Source: a bacterium (GTDB lineage: Bacteria; Planctomycetota; UBA1135; GCA-002686595). Taken from it: a DNA stretch of 35,288 nt. The translations under genes and the position numbers were made by a program. Every line of letters starts with the position of its first letter. Position 1 is the first letter of the stretch. Location: NCBI GenBank assembly GCA_024226735.1, contig JAAELL010000430.1:1-35288 (forward strand). The letters run 5' to 3'. Positions 25,517 through 34,045 of the stretch are shown here, in pieces. The notes beneath the pieces are model-generated. The model was not told the origin of the DNA. It did no database searches and saw only the letters and a program-made list of their open reading frames with translations.

Positions 25517-25556
25517 ACTCAAGGAGCTGGGTGGACAGGTCGATATCGAGACTGCG

Positions 25557-26414
25557 ATGTCCCTCCTCACTCTCGTTCTCGTTCTTGCCGGTGCTGCGTT
25601 CTCCCTTCCCCCGCGCATCCTCTCCCCGGATGCTGTCGGCGCCGATGACGATCGACTTCGAGGCGGCTCGGAGCGCGCTGAGGCGCTCCGCGTCGAGTAC
25701 TTCGTGATCGAGGGGCCGCGCGACGATGCGAAGGGCGCTTCGGGCCTCTATCGGCCCGAGGCGCTCATCGCCTGGCGCCGGCTCGAGGGCGAGCGCGGTG
25801 TCCTGCTCGAGCGCGACGTTCTCTTTCGGGACGGCTTCGTGCGCATCCTGCACGACGAGACCGTCGTCGTGGACGAGGGGGAGCCGCGCGAGCGGCTCGT
25901 GTTCCGCGAGCTCCGTGGGGCGCTCGCGCCGGGACGCTGCTGGCTCGTCGACGTCGAGCCGGACGGTCGCGCGATCCGCACGCTCGCCTGGGGGTCGCGT
26001 GGGCACGTGCACGGGCGGCTCGCAACAGAGAATCGACCGCTCGCGCCGCTTGCACTGATCGAACGGCTGCGCGGGGGCGACAGGCTGAGCGAGGCGACCG
26101 TCATCGATCCGCTGACGCGGTCGGTCGAGTGCCGGACGCTACATCGCCTCGATGGCGATCCCTACGGCCTCGCGTTCGTGACAGGCGGTGCCCAGGCTCG
26201 CCTTCGCACCGCGGAGCTCTTGCGCGCCGACGGCACGGTCGCGGGGCGCTACGTGTTCCGCGGGGAGGAGCTGATGGCCTTTCAGTGGCGCGATGGGGCC
26301 CGTCGCGCGCGGCGCATCGAGGCTCTCGAGTACGAGCAGCTGCTCCTGGAATGGACTCCGGCGGAGAGCGCGGCGCCCGTCGACGCCGCCGTCGCGTCGA
26401 ACGAGTCACGGTGA
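25557..26414 (+). CDS. Secreted protein of unknown function
   Basis: Predicted protein of 285 residues. The N-terminus (MSLLTLVLVLAGAAFSLPPR) is a short signal peptide or anchor. The remainder is a soluble, beta-rich domain with alternating charged and hydrophobic strands (GVLLERDVLFRDGFVRILHD, ERLVFRELRGAL, TVAGRYVFRGEELMAFQWRD). This recalls hypothetical planctomycete proteins that bind ligands in a beta fold, but I recognise no family and no catalytic motif. The start is the only ATG before the hydrophobic stretch; the ribosome binding site is weak. It lies 59 bases after the membrane-protein operon in the same direction and 131 bases before the efflux outer-membrane gene, so it could belong to either group or stand alone. 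Confidence 0.7.
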   Translation: MSLLTLVLVLAGAAFSLPPRILSPDAVGADDDRLRGGSERAEALRVEYFVIEGPRDDAKGASGLYRPEALIAWRRLEGERGVLLERDVLFRDGFVRILHDETVVVDEGEPRERLVFRELRGALAPGRCWLVDVEPDGRAIRTLAWGSRGHVHGRLATENRPLAPLALIERLRGGDRLSEATVIDPLTRSVECRTLHRLDGDPYGLAFVTGGAQARLRTAELLRADGTVAGRYVFRGEELMAFQWRDGARRARRIEALEYEQLLLEWTPAESAAPVDAAVASNESR

Positions 26415-26425
26415 ATCCTGCGTAA

Positions 26426-26443
26426 CTGGTGCATCCGCACCAG
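26426..26443. terminator. Small hairpin before the efflux operon
   Basis: CTGGTGC (26426-26432) pairs perfectly with GCACCAG (26437-26443) around ATCC, starting 12 bases past the stop at 26414. It is a likely transcript end or leader hairpin; there is no T-tract. Confidence 0.4.
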
Positions 26444-26545
26444 GTCGCGCGTCGACTTCACTGGTGGCGACCCCAGGCCGTGCGTATCATTCCTCCTCGA
26501 ATCGTGGAGCCCCTCCAGCGTTCTGCGACAACCTCCCCGCTCGGA

Positions 26546-28177
26546 GTGCGAACGAACCTCCTCCCCCGTTGCGCACCCACGCCGGCGGCGCTGCTCTCCG
26601 CGCTGTTGCTGGGCGCGTGCATGACCCCTGAAGAATACCGCCAGAGCGCGGACAAAGAGGTCTATGCACTGCTCGACGAGCGGCGCATGCAGCTCTTCGC
26701 GGAGCCCGCGGGATTCAACATCGATCCGCCCCAGGGCAGCTTGCGCCAGCGCATCCTGCGCGGCGAGTGGACGGCCGACGAGCCGCTCTCGCTCGTCGAG
26801 TGCCTCCAGATCGCGGCCGAGAACAATCGCTCCTATCAGTCGACCAAGGAAGGCCTCTACCGCGTGGCGCTCGACGTGACGCTCGAGCGTTGGGACTTCC
26901 AGAACCGGGGATTCGCGTCGATCCTGGGCTCCTCCAGCGGAACGTTCGACGACGCCGGCAGGGCCGGGGTCGACAGCACGGGCGGCGTGACGCGTCTGCT
27001 CGGCTCGGGGGCGACGATCATGGCGGACATCGGCCTCGACCTGTTTCGGGGGCTCGCGACCGGCGACGGTTGGGACGCGATCGGCGACCTCGGGCTCAGC
27101 ATCACCCAGCCGCTCCTGCGCGGCGCGGGCGAGCTGATCACGAAGGAGAACCTGACGCAGGCCGAGCGCGATCTCGTCTACGAGGTCCGCGACTTCGAAC
27201 GCTTCCGGCGCACGTTCGCCGTCGACGTCGCAGGCGAGGTGTACAACCTGCTGCAGTCGATCAACGAGCTCGAGAACGAGGAGCAGAACTACGAGAACCT
27301 CGTCAAGCTGCGCGAGCGCAACCAGGCGCTCGTCGAGGCGGGGCGCCTCTCGGACATCGAGGCGGACCAGGCCGAGCAGGACGAGCTGCGGTCCCAGAAT
27401 CGCCTCATCGGGTTGCGCGGTTCCCTCGAGAACCAGCGCGATGCGTTCAACCTCTTCCTGGGTCTGCCGATCGGGACCGAGGTCTCGCTCGACCCGGACG
27501 AGTTCGAGCGGCTCTCGAGTGAGGAAGAGTTGCTCGATCGGATCGATCAAGAGAGAGCCGTCGACTTCGCGCTGGGATCGCGGCTCGATTTCCTGACGAC
27601 CCTCGACACCCTCGAGGACGCGGAGCGCCAGGTGCTGATCGCGGAGGACGCGCTGCGTGCGGGTCTGAGCCTTTCGGCGTCGGTCGATTCGGCCTCCCGC
27701 GAGGGCCGTCCGACCGACTTCCGCTCCGACTTCTCCAGCTGGTCGACGTCGCTGAACCTCGACCTGCCGATCGACCGCGTCGCCGAACGCAATGCTTACC
27801 GCCGCAGCCTGATCGCCTTCCAGGCGGCGGAGCGCTCGACCGAGGAGCGCGCCGATTCGATTCAGGCCGACGTGCGCCAGGCGATCCGCGCGGCGCGGAA
27901 CACGCGCGACAGCTACATTATTCAGGTCGGCGCCGAGCAGCTGGCTCAGCGCCGGGTCGAGTCGGCGAGCCTCAACCTCCAAGCCGGTCGAGCGAGTACG
28001 CGTGACGTCCTCGAGGCCCAAGAGGCTCTCGTCGACGCCCAGAACACGAAGACGAGCGCTCTGATCGACTTCACGCTCGCGCGCCTCGAGCTGTTCCTCC
28101 AGCTCGAGGTGTTGCGCGTCGACGACGGGGGCATCCAGACCGACGCAGAACTCCTGCAGCGACTGATCGAAGACTGA
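26546..28177 (+). CDS. TolC-family outer-membrane efflux lipoprotein
   Basis: Outer-membrane channel component of a tripartite efflux system. Starting at the GTG at 26546 gives a clean lipoprotein signal (MRTNLLPRC... LLSALLLGAC, lipid-modified Cys25), as in many OprM-like factors. The mature part is largely coiled-coil helix with two OEP repeats: EPLSLVECLQIAAENNRSYQ, ELENEEQNYENLVKLRERNQ, VEAGRLSDIEADQAEQDEL and, in the second half, RRVESASLNLQAGRASTRDV with LEAQEALVDAQN. There is no ATG in frame before the signal peptide; earlier GTG codons (26429, 26480, 26504) would extend it by up to 39 residues without added signal character. It is followed after two bases by the adaptor gene. Confidence 0.88.
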   Translation: MRTNLLPRCAPTPAALLSALLLGACMTPEEYRQSADKEVYALLDERRMQLFAEPAGFNIDPPQGSLRQRILRGEWTADEPLSLVECLQIAAENNRSYQSTKEGLYRVALDVTLERWDFQNRGFASILGSSSGTFDDAGRAGVDSTGGVTRLLGSGATIMADIGLDLFRGLATGDGWDAIGDLGLSITQPLLRGAGELITKENLTQAERDLVYEVRDFERFRRTFAVDVAGEVYNLLQSINELENEEQNYENLVKLRERNQALVEAGRLSDIEADQAEQDELRSQNRLIGLRGSLENQRDAFNLFLGLPIGTEVSLDPDEFERLSSEEELLDRIDQERAVDFALGSRLDFLTTLDTLEDAERQVLIAEDALRAGLSLSASVDSASREGRPTDFRSDFSSWSTSLNLDLPIDRVAERNAYRRSLIAFQAAERSTEERADSIQADVRQAIRAARNTRDSYIIQVGAEQLAQRRVESASLNLQAGRASTRDVLEAQEALVDAQNTKTSALIDFTLARLELFLQLEVLRVDDGGIQTDAELLQRLIED

Positions 28178-28179
28178 AC

Positions 28180-30006
28180 ATGGCCAAGAAAAAGCGCGGC
28201 GGATCGATCTTCTTCCTCATCGCTTTCACCGGCCTCGCGGCGGTCGGCTACGGGGCCGGTCCGGGGGGCTGGTTCGCCAAGGACAAGGTCGAAGCGATCG
28301 CCGGTGCTCCGGTCCAGCGCGGCCCGCTGCGCATCAGCGAAGTCGTGCGCGGCAACCTCGAGGCCAAGAACTCGATCAGCCTGAAGTGCGAGATCGACCG
28401 TGACGCCGTGATCATCTACCTCGCCGAACAGGGGCCGATCGAAGTTGGCGCGCTCGTGGCCGAGATCGACGTCTCCGAGCTGGACGAGCGGCGCGTGACG
28501 CAGGAGATCGACGTCAAGAAGGCCGAGGCCGACTTCGTCAAGGCCAAGGAACAGTACGAGATCCAGGTCATCCAGAACCAGACCGACATCGCCGAAGCGG
28601 AGCTCGCGCTCGAGTTCGCGATCCTCGACCTGGACAAGTACCGCGCCGAGGAGGGCGAGAAGACCCACGAGCTCGAGGCGGCGCGCGAGAAGATCGCGCT
28701 CTCGGAGGAGGAGCTGGCGCGCGCGACCGAGGAGCACAAGTGGACCGAGGAGCTCGCCAAGAAGGGCTTCGCGCAGGACAACGAGGTCAAGCAGGACAAG
28801 CTGACGATGCGGCGCCGCGAGATCGAGCTGCGCCAAGCCGAACGCGAGCTCGCGCTACTCGAGACGTTCAGCTTCAAGCGCCGCGAGTCGGAGCTGCAGG
28901 CCGACGTCGAAACGAAGCGGCGCGACGTGCAGAAGGTGGAGAAGCAGGCGATCGCGCGCCTCGCTGACTTCGAGTCCGAGCGCGAGGCGGCCAAATACCA
29001 GCTCTCGCGCGAGCAGGAGCAGCTCGACAAGTACAGGGAGCAGATCTCGAAAGCCAAGATCTACGCGCCCGAGAGCGGCATCCTCGTCCACGGCCGCGAG
29101 CGTAGCCGCTGGGGCAACGGCGACCCGATCAAGGAGGGCACCGAGGTCCGGCGCAACCAGGAGATCGCGACGATCCCGCGCGCGGGCGGCATGGTCGCCG
29201 AGGCGAGCCTGCACGAGACGAAGCTCAAGAAGGTCGGCGCGGGCCAGCGCTGCCTCGTGCAGATCGACGCGCTGCCCGGCCAGACGTTCGAGGCGCGCGT
29301 CGACTACGTCGCGATGCTGCCCGAGACGGGCGGGTGGATGACCGATCCGAACCAGCGCCTCTACCCGGCGGAGATCGTCATCACCGAAGGCACGCCGGAG
29401 ATGCGTCCGGGCATGTCGTGCAACATCGAGATCCTGATCGACGACCTCGAGGACGTGATCTACGTCCCGCGCCAATGCGTGTTCCTCGACGGCAACGACG
29501 CCGTGTGCTTCGTGCGCGGGGAGGACGAGGTCGAGGTGCGCGTCGTGGAGCCCGGACTCGACAACAACAAGTGGGTCGCGATCGACAGCGGGCTCGAGGA
29601 GGGCGAAGTCGTCCTGCTCGCGCCGCCCGCGTCGTTCGAGCCGCGCGAGGCCTCGAGCGAGGATCAGGGCGGCGACGGGCTTCCGGGCTGGCAGCCGGAC
29701 GCGGACACGATCGTGCCTCCCACGCCAGGTGGACGCGGTGCTCCGGGCCGTGGCCAGGCCGGCGGTCCGGCCGCGAACCGCATGAACGCCGCGGGGGATG
29801 CGGAGAAGGGCAAGGGCCAGGCGGCAATGCGCGAGCGCCTCAAGAACATGAGCCAGGAAGAGCGCGATGCCCTGATGCAGAAGTACCGCGAGGGCGGCGG
29901 CCAAACTGGACGGCCCAAGGGCGGCGAGCGTCCCGGGGGCAACAAGCAGCAGCGCCCGGGCGGCGGCGACCGCGGCCAGCGCGGCGGCAATCGAGACTCC
30001 GAGTAG
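28180..30006 (+). CDS. macA: MacA-like periplasmic adaptor (HlyD/RND-type membrane fusion protein)
   Basis: Adaptor joining the inner-membrane ABC pump to the outer-membrane channel. It has an N-terminal basic stretch and one membrane helix (IFFLIAFTGLAAVGYGAG). A biotinyl-lipoyl-like half (GNLEAKNSISLKCEID) follows, then a long charged coiled coil over residues about 105-290. The second lipoyl/barrel parts are KIYAPESGILVHGRERSRWG, MVAEASLHETKLKKVGAGQR and MRPGMSCNIEILIDDLEDVI. From about residue 500 it carries an unusual tail rich in Gly, Arg, Pro and Gln with RLKNMSQEERDALMQKYREG. At 608 residues it is much longer than Escherichia coli MacA. Neighbours on both sides complete the efflux set. 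Confidence 0.88.
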   Translation: MAKKKRGGSIFFLIAFTGLAAVGYGAGPGGWFAKDKVEAIAGAPVQRGPLRISEVVRGNLEAKNSISLKCEIDRDAVIIYLAEQGPIEVGALVAEIDVSELDERRVTQEIDVKKAEADFVKAKEQYEIQVIQNQTDIAEAELALEFAILDLDKYRAEEGEKTHELEAAREKIALSEEELARATEEHKWTEELAKKGFAQDNEVKQDKLTMRRREIELRQAERELALLETFSFKRRESELQADVETKRRDVQKVEKQAIARLADFESEREAAKYQLSREQEQLDKYREQISKAKIYAPESGILVHGRERSRWGNGDPIKEGTEVRRNQEIATIPRAGGMVAEASLHETKLKKVGAGQRCLVQIDALPGQTFEARVDYVAMLPETGGWMTDPNQRLYPAEIVITEGTPEMRPGMSCNIEILIDDLEDVIYVPRQCVFLDGNDAVCFVRGEDEVEVRVVEPGLDNNKWVAIDSGLEEGEVVLLAPPASFEPREASSEDQGGDGLPGWQPDADTIVPPTPGGRGAPGRGQAGGPAANRMNAAGDAEKGKGQAAMRERLKNMSQEERDALMQKYREGGGQTGRPKGGERPGGNKQQRPGGGDRGQRGGNRDSE

Positions 30007-30041
30007 TGGACGGGTCGCTGGACGCCGGTTCGATCACACCG

Positions 30042-30764
30042 ATGACGCAAGCTCGCCAAGCGTCCGAGGTCGTCGCTGATCTACGCGACGTCACGCGCGT
30101 CTATCAGATGGGGCAGGTCGAGGTGCGCGCGCTCGACCAGCTCACGTTTCAGTTTCGCCAGGGCGAGTACTGGGGGATCATGGGGAGCTCGGGCAGCGGC
30201 AAGTCGACGCTGCTCAACATCCTCGCGTGCATCGACCGGCCATCGAGCGGCTCGTACTCGGTGCGCGGCACGGAGATCGCGGACCTCGACGACGACGAGC
30301 TCTCGGAGCTGCGTGGCCAATCGCTCGGCTTCATCTTCCAGTCGTACAACCTGATCCCGCAGCTCAACGTGCTCGAGAACATCCTCGTGCCGGTGCTCTA
30401 TCAAGATGAGCAGCCCGACGGGATCGAGGAACGCGCCGTCGCGCTCGCGGCGCGCGTGGGGCTGGGCGACCGGCTCGACCACCGGCCGACCGAGCTGTCG
30501 GGCGGCCAGCAGCAGCGTGTCGCGATCGCGCGTTCGTTGATCAACGACCCGGCGCTCATCCTCGCGGACGAGGCGACCGGCAACCTCGACAGCAAGACCG
30601 CCGACGAGATCCTCGAGCTGTTCGACGAGCTGCACGCCGAGGGTAAGACGATCCTGCTCGTCACCCACGAGCCGTCGGTGGGGGAGCGCTGCGAGAAGGT
30701 CCTGCGGCTTCGGGATGGCAAGATCGACGAGGTGTACGACAACCGGAGCGTGGACGGGTCATGA
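30042..30764 (+). CDS. MacB-like ABC transporter ATP-binding protein
   Basis: Nucleotide-binding subunit of the LolD/MacB-type mechanotransmission ABC family, cytoplasmic. It shows the typical N-terminus DLRDVTRVYQMGQVEVRALD, Walker A GSSGSGKS (residues 48-55), the Q-loop region GFIFQSYNLIPQL, signature LSGGQQQRVAIARSL, Walker B ALILADEATGNLD and the H-loop LLVTHEPSV. The length of 240 residues is usual. A GTG at 30006, overlapping the adaptor's stop, is an alternative start adding 12 residues. Its TGA overlaps the permease ATG (ATGA). In E. coli MacB the ATPase and permease are fused; here they are separate genes. Confidence 0.93.
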   Translation: MTQARQASEVVADLRDVTRVYQMGQVEVRALDQLTFQFRQGEYWGIMGSSGSGKSTLLNILACIDRPSSGSYSVRGTEIADLDDDELSELRGQSLGFIFQSYNLIPQLNVLENILVPVLYQDEQPDGIEERAVALAARVGLGDRLDHRPTELSGGQQQRVAIARSLINDPALILADEATGNLDSKTADEILELFDELHAEGKTILLVTHEPSVGERCEKVLRLRDGKIDEVYDNRSVDGS

Positions 30765-32029
30765 ACTTGCGCTTCGTCAAGACGCTGCGCCTGGGCGTGC
30801 AGAGCCTGCTCTTGCACAAGCTGCGGAGTTTCCTCACGACGCTCGGCGTGCTCTTCGGCGTCTCGAGCGTGATCGCGATGCTCGCGGTCGGCGAGGGCGG
30901 CCAGGAGGAGGCGCTCGAGCAGATCCAGAAGCTCGGCAGCCAGAACGTCATCCTGCGTAGCGTCAAGCCGCCCGAAGACCGCGTCTCGAACCAAGAGACG
31001 CGCGTCGTCAGCTACGGGCTGACCCGCGCCGACGAGGAGCGGCTGCGCGTCACCTTCCCCGGTGTCACGCGCGTCGTGCCCGCGCTGCAGGCGCCGGTCG
31101 AGGTGCGCTTCGAGGACAAGGTCTGCTCGCCACGCGTGCTCGCGACGCCGCCGGGGTACGTCGCAGTGACCGGCCGCGAAATGCTCGAGGGGCGCTTTCT
31201 CACCTGGGGCGACGAGCAGAGCGACGCGAGCGTGTGCGTGCTCGGCTACGAGGTCGCGCGCTTCCTCTTCCCGTTCGAATCCGCGGCGGGCAAGCGCGTC
31301 AAGGTCGGGCCGGAGTACTTCGAGGTCGTTGGCGTCATGTGGCCGCGCGTGCCGATCGGCAGCGTCGTCCAGGACCCGAGCGTCGAGGCGGGCGGCGAGG
31401 TTTTCATGCCGCTCGCGACTGGACGCAGCCGCTTCGGCGAGCGCCAGGCGATCGTGCGCAGCGGCAGCCAGGAGATCACCGAGGTCCAGCTGCACGAGAT
31501 CATCGTCGAGGTCGACGAGGCCGAGAACGTACCGTTCGTCGCGGACGCGTGCCGCGAGATGCTCAAGCGCAACCACGACAAGAAGGACTACGAGGTGATC
31601 GTTCCCCTCGAGCTCCTCCTGCGACTCGAGGAGACCAAGCGCATCTTTCAGATCGTGCTCTCGAGCATCGCCGGGATCAGTCTGCTCGTCGGCGGGATCG
31701 GGATCATGAACGTCATGCTCGCGACCGTGACCGAGCGCACGCGCGAGATCGGTATCCGGCGCGCGCTCGGCGCGAAGCGTCGCCACATCGTCAGCCAGTT
31801 CCTGGTCGAAACGATCGTTCTCTCCGGCTGCGGCGGTGTCGCCGGCGTGCTCCTCGGCCTCGCGATCCCGAAGGTGGTCGAGCACTTCGCGGACTTGAAC
31901 ACGATCGTGCGCCCAGCGGCTCCCATCTTCGCCTTCCTGATCAGCGTCGGGGTCGGCGTCGTCTTCGGCCTCTATCCGGCGTGGCGTGCCGCGCACATGG
32001 ACCCCGTCGAAGCTCTCCGGCACGAATAG
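30761..32029 (+). CDS. MacB-like ABC transporter permease (MacB_PCD/FtsX)
   Basis: Inner-membrane permease of a MacB-type pump, 422 residues. Topology is the four-helix MacB plan: helix 1 near FLTTLGVLFGVSSVIAMLAV; a periplasmic MacB_PCD domain over about residues 45-285 (GREMLEGRFLTWGDEQ, FEVVGVMWP); then the FtsX region with QIVLSSIAGISLLVGGIGIM, NVMLATVTERTREIGIRRAL, GAKRRHIVSQFLVETIVLSG and a last helix VVFGLYPAWRAA. It ends with the conserved MDPVEALRHE. It is coupled to the ATPase by ATGA. The substrate is unknown; macrolides, peptides or lipoproteins are known for the family. It converges with comM six bases downstream. Confidence 0.93.
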   Translation: MNLRFVKTLRLGVQSLLLHKLRSFLTTLGVLFGVSSVIAMLAVGEGGQEEALEQIQKLGSQNVILRSVKPPEDRVSNQETRVVSYGLTRADEERLRVTFPGVTRVVPALQAPVEVRFEDKVCSPRVLATPPGYVAVTGREMLEGRFLTWGDEQSDASVCVLGYEVARFLFPFESAAGKRVKVGPEYFEVVGVMWPRVPIGSVVQDPSVEAGGEVFMPLATGRSRFGERQAIVRSGSQEITEVQLHEIIVEVDEAENVPFVADACREMLKRNHDKKDYEVIVPLELLLRLEETKRIFQIVLSSIAGISLLVGGIGIMNVMLATVTERTREIGIRRALGAKRRHIVSQFLVETIVLSGCGGVAGVLLGLAIPKVVEHFADLNTIVRPAAPIFAFLISVGVGVVFGLYPAWRAAHMDPVEALRHE

Positions 32030-32035
32030 CGGGCC

Positions 32036-33550
32036 TCAGATCGGCGCGCGCAGGGCAAGTGCCTGCGCGAGATGGCACGCCACGACGGCGTCGTCCTCCT
32101 CGAGGTCGGCGAGCGTGCGGGCGACGCTCCGCAGCGACTGGAGCGCGCGCGCCGAGAGGACCTGTCTCGCACTGGCCCGGCGCAGGAGCTCCCGTGCATC
32201 CTCCGCCAGCGGCGCGACACGGTCGAGCTCGTCGCCGCTCAGCCGCGCGTTCTCGGCGGCCTGTTCACGTTCGAGCTGACGCACGCGCGCGCGCGCGATG
32301 CGGGCCGCCAACGCGACCTCGTCCTCGGCGCTGGAGGGGGCCTCCGTCAGCACGTCGACGTCCGGAGCGCAGAGCTCGATGCGCAGGTCGACGCGGTCGA
32401 GGAGCGGGCCCGAGATGCGCCGCCGGTAGCGCGCGACCGAGCTCGGCGGACACGTGCACGGCACGCGCCCGTGCCCGCGGTAGCCGCACGGACAAGGGTT
32501 CATCGCGCACACGAGCTGGAACCGCGCGGGGAGCTCGACCTGCCTACCGGCACGGCCGATCGAGACGCTGCCGTCCTCGAGCGGCTGGCGCAGCGCCTCG
32601 AGCGCCTCGCGCCGGAACTCGGGGAGCTCGTCGAGGAACAGCACGCCGCGGTGCGCGAGCGACACCTCGCCCGGCGATACGTCGGGCCCGCCGCCGACGA
32701 GTCCCGCGAAGCTGGTCGTGTGGTGCGGCGCGCGGAACGGGCGCTCGTGCACGAGTCCCCCGGGCCAACGACCGGCGCTGGAGAGGACGCTGGTGATCTC
32801 GAGCCGCTCCTCCAGCGGCGGCGGTGTCAGAAGGCGCGCGAGTCGTCGCGCGAGCATCGACTTGCCTGCGCCGGGTGGACCGATGAACAGCAACCCGTGA
32901 CCGCCCGCCGCCGCGACCGCGAGCGCGTGTTTGCCGACCGCTTGTCCGCGCACCTCCGCGAGGCCTCCGTCCGCGGAGGGGGCCGGGGGAGCGAGCTCCG
33001 CGCCGGGCTCGATGCGCGCGAGCGCGGTCCCTCCGGCGACATCGGCGAGGACGTCGCGCACGTGGTCGGCGGCGAACACCTCGAGCTCGGGCAGCGCCGC
33101 GCATTCGTCGCACGTCGCGCGCGGGGCGACGATGCGTCGCACCCGCGCGGCGCGTGCGGCCAGCGCCGCCGCGATGCCGCCGCGCACGGGGTAGAGGGTC
33201 CCGTCGATTCCGACCTCGCCGAGGAACAGCGTGTCGCGCAGTCGGCGAGCCGCGACGTGCCCACCGGCGGCCGCCGCCGCGAGCACGAGCGCAAGCTCGA
33301 GCACCGCCCCCGACTTCGGGCGCGCCGCGGGAACGAGGTTGAGGAAGAGCCGCCCGGAACCGAGCGCCAGCCCGTTCGAGCGCAGGGTGCAGAGGAGCCG
33401 CCCGCGGCTCTCGCGCAGCACCGGATCGGGCAGTCCGGTGAGCAGGACGTCGGTCCCCGACCGCTCGCGACCCTCGAACTGGGCCTCGACGGTGACGAGC
33501 TCGGCCGATGCTCCCACCAGGGAGGCACCCAGTACGCGAATGGTCTGCAC
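32036..33550 (-). CDS. comM: ComM/YifB-family Mg-chelatase-like AAA+ ATPase
   Basis: Hexameric AAA+ helicase that in Vibrio and Haemophilus promotes branch migration during integration of DNA taken up by transformation, but is also present in non-competent bacteria. The N-terminal S5-fold/ChlI domain is seen in VTVEAQFEGRERSGTDVLLT. The AAA+ module has Walker A GPPGAGKS (residues 224-231), FRAPHHTTSFAGLVGGG, Walker B GVLFLDELPEF and a Cys-rich loop NPCPCGYRGH...CTCPP near residue 350. The C-terminal Mg-chelatase domain ends SVARTLADLEEDDAV. At 504 residues it has family length. The GTG at 33550 is chosen because conserved sequence starts at once (QTIRVLGASLVG) and further extension would run antisense to the next gene. 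Confidence 0.93.
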   Translation of the reverse strand: MQTIRVLGASLVGASAELVTVEAQFEGRERSGTDVLLTGLPDPVLRESRGRLLCTLRSNGLALGSGRLFLNLVPAARPKSGAVLELALVLAAAAAGGHVAARRLRDTLFLGEVGIDGTLYPVRGGIAAALAARAARVRRIVAPRATCDECAALPELEVFAADHVRDVLADVAGGTALARIEPGAELAPPAPSADGGLAEVRGQAVGKHALAVAAAGGHGLLFIGPPGAGKSMLARRLARLLTPPPLEERLEITSVLSSAGRWPGGLVHERPFRAPHHTTSFAGLVGGGPDVSPGEVSLAHRGVLFLDELPEFRREALEALRQPLEDGSVSIGRAGRQVELPARFQLVCAMNPCPCGYRGHGRVPCTCPPSSVARYRRRISGPLLDRVDLRIELCAPDVDVLTEAPSSAEDEVALAARIARARVRQLEREQAAENARLSGDELDRVAPLAEDARELLRRASARQVLSARALQSLRSVARTLADLEEDDAVVACHLAQALALRAPI

Positions 33551-33554
33551 GCAG

Positions 33555-33580
33555 CCTCGACCGCTCCAAGCCGGTCGAGG
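33555..33580. promoter_or_regulatory. Inverted repeat in front of comM
   Basis: CCTCGACCG (33555-33563) and CGGTCGAGG (33572-33580) form a perfect nine-base inverted repeat with an eight-base spacer, ending five bases from the comM start. It lies in the 162-base divergent region shared with the arsS operon, which also holds the palindrome GCTTGCAAGC (33632-33641). It could be an operator or a leader hairpin on the comM transcript. Confidence 0.4.
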
Positions 33581-33712
33581 TTGCGGACGTTTGGTCACAT
33601 CTCGTGCCCCAGGTCGTACGGCCCTGCCAAGCTTGCAAGCATCCGGGCCATGCGCGATCCTCTCGGCTTCGGGCGAGCCATGAGTCCCACCTCGGGCTGC
33701 TGAGGCCCAAAG

Positions 33713-34045
33713 ATGGACAACTACTACGAACCGGCCGACCTCAAGCATTTCCACTCGATCTCCGAGCACGCCGGGGATCTCGGGGAGAAGTTCTTCGCCT
33801 GGTACGGCGCCGTGTTCCAGGACGGCGCCCTGTCGGCGCGCGAGAAGTCGCTGATCGCGCTTGGCGTCGCGCACGCCGTCCAGTGCCCGTACTGCATCGA
33901 CGCGTACACCCAGGACGCGCTTGGCAAGGGATGTGACGTCGAGCAGCTCACTGAAGTCGTGCACGTCGCGTCGGCGATCAAGGGCGGCGCCGCCCTCGTG
34001 CACGGAATGCAGATGCGGAAGGTCGCCGACAAGCTCGGCATGTGA
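33713..34045 (+). CDS. AhpD/CMD-like protein associated with arsenosugar synthesis
   Basis: Small all-helical protein (110 residues) of the carboxymuconolactone decarboxylase/AhpD superfamily with the redox motif HAVQCPYCIDAY (His54, Cys58, Cys61). A protein of this type is regularly encoded next to the radical SAM enzyme ArsS and is annotated in databases as the arsenosugar biosynthesis-associated peroxidase-like protein; its exact reaction is not established. The ATG has a good upstream site (GAGG, 33702-33705, seven bases away). Its TGA overlaps the following arsS start (GTGA), so the two genes are co-translated. Confidence 0.85.
   Translation: MDNYYEPADLKHFHSISEHAGDLGEKFFAWYGAVFQDGALSAREKSLIALGVAHAVQCPYCIDAYTQDALGKGCDVEQLTEVVHVASAIKGGAALVHGMQMRKVADKLGM

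Noticed and set aside
33551..34003. N-terminal extension of ComM to an ATG at 34003
   Set aside because: It would run antisense through the AhpD-like gene, whereas the GTG at 33550 gives exactly the family length and N-terminus.
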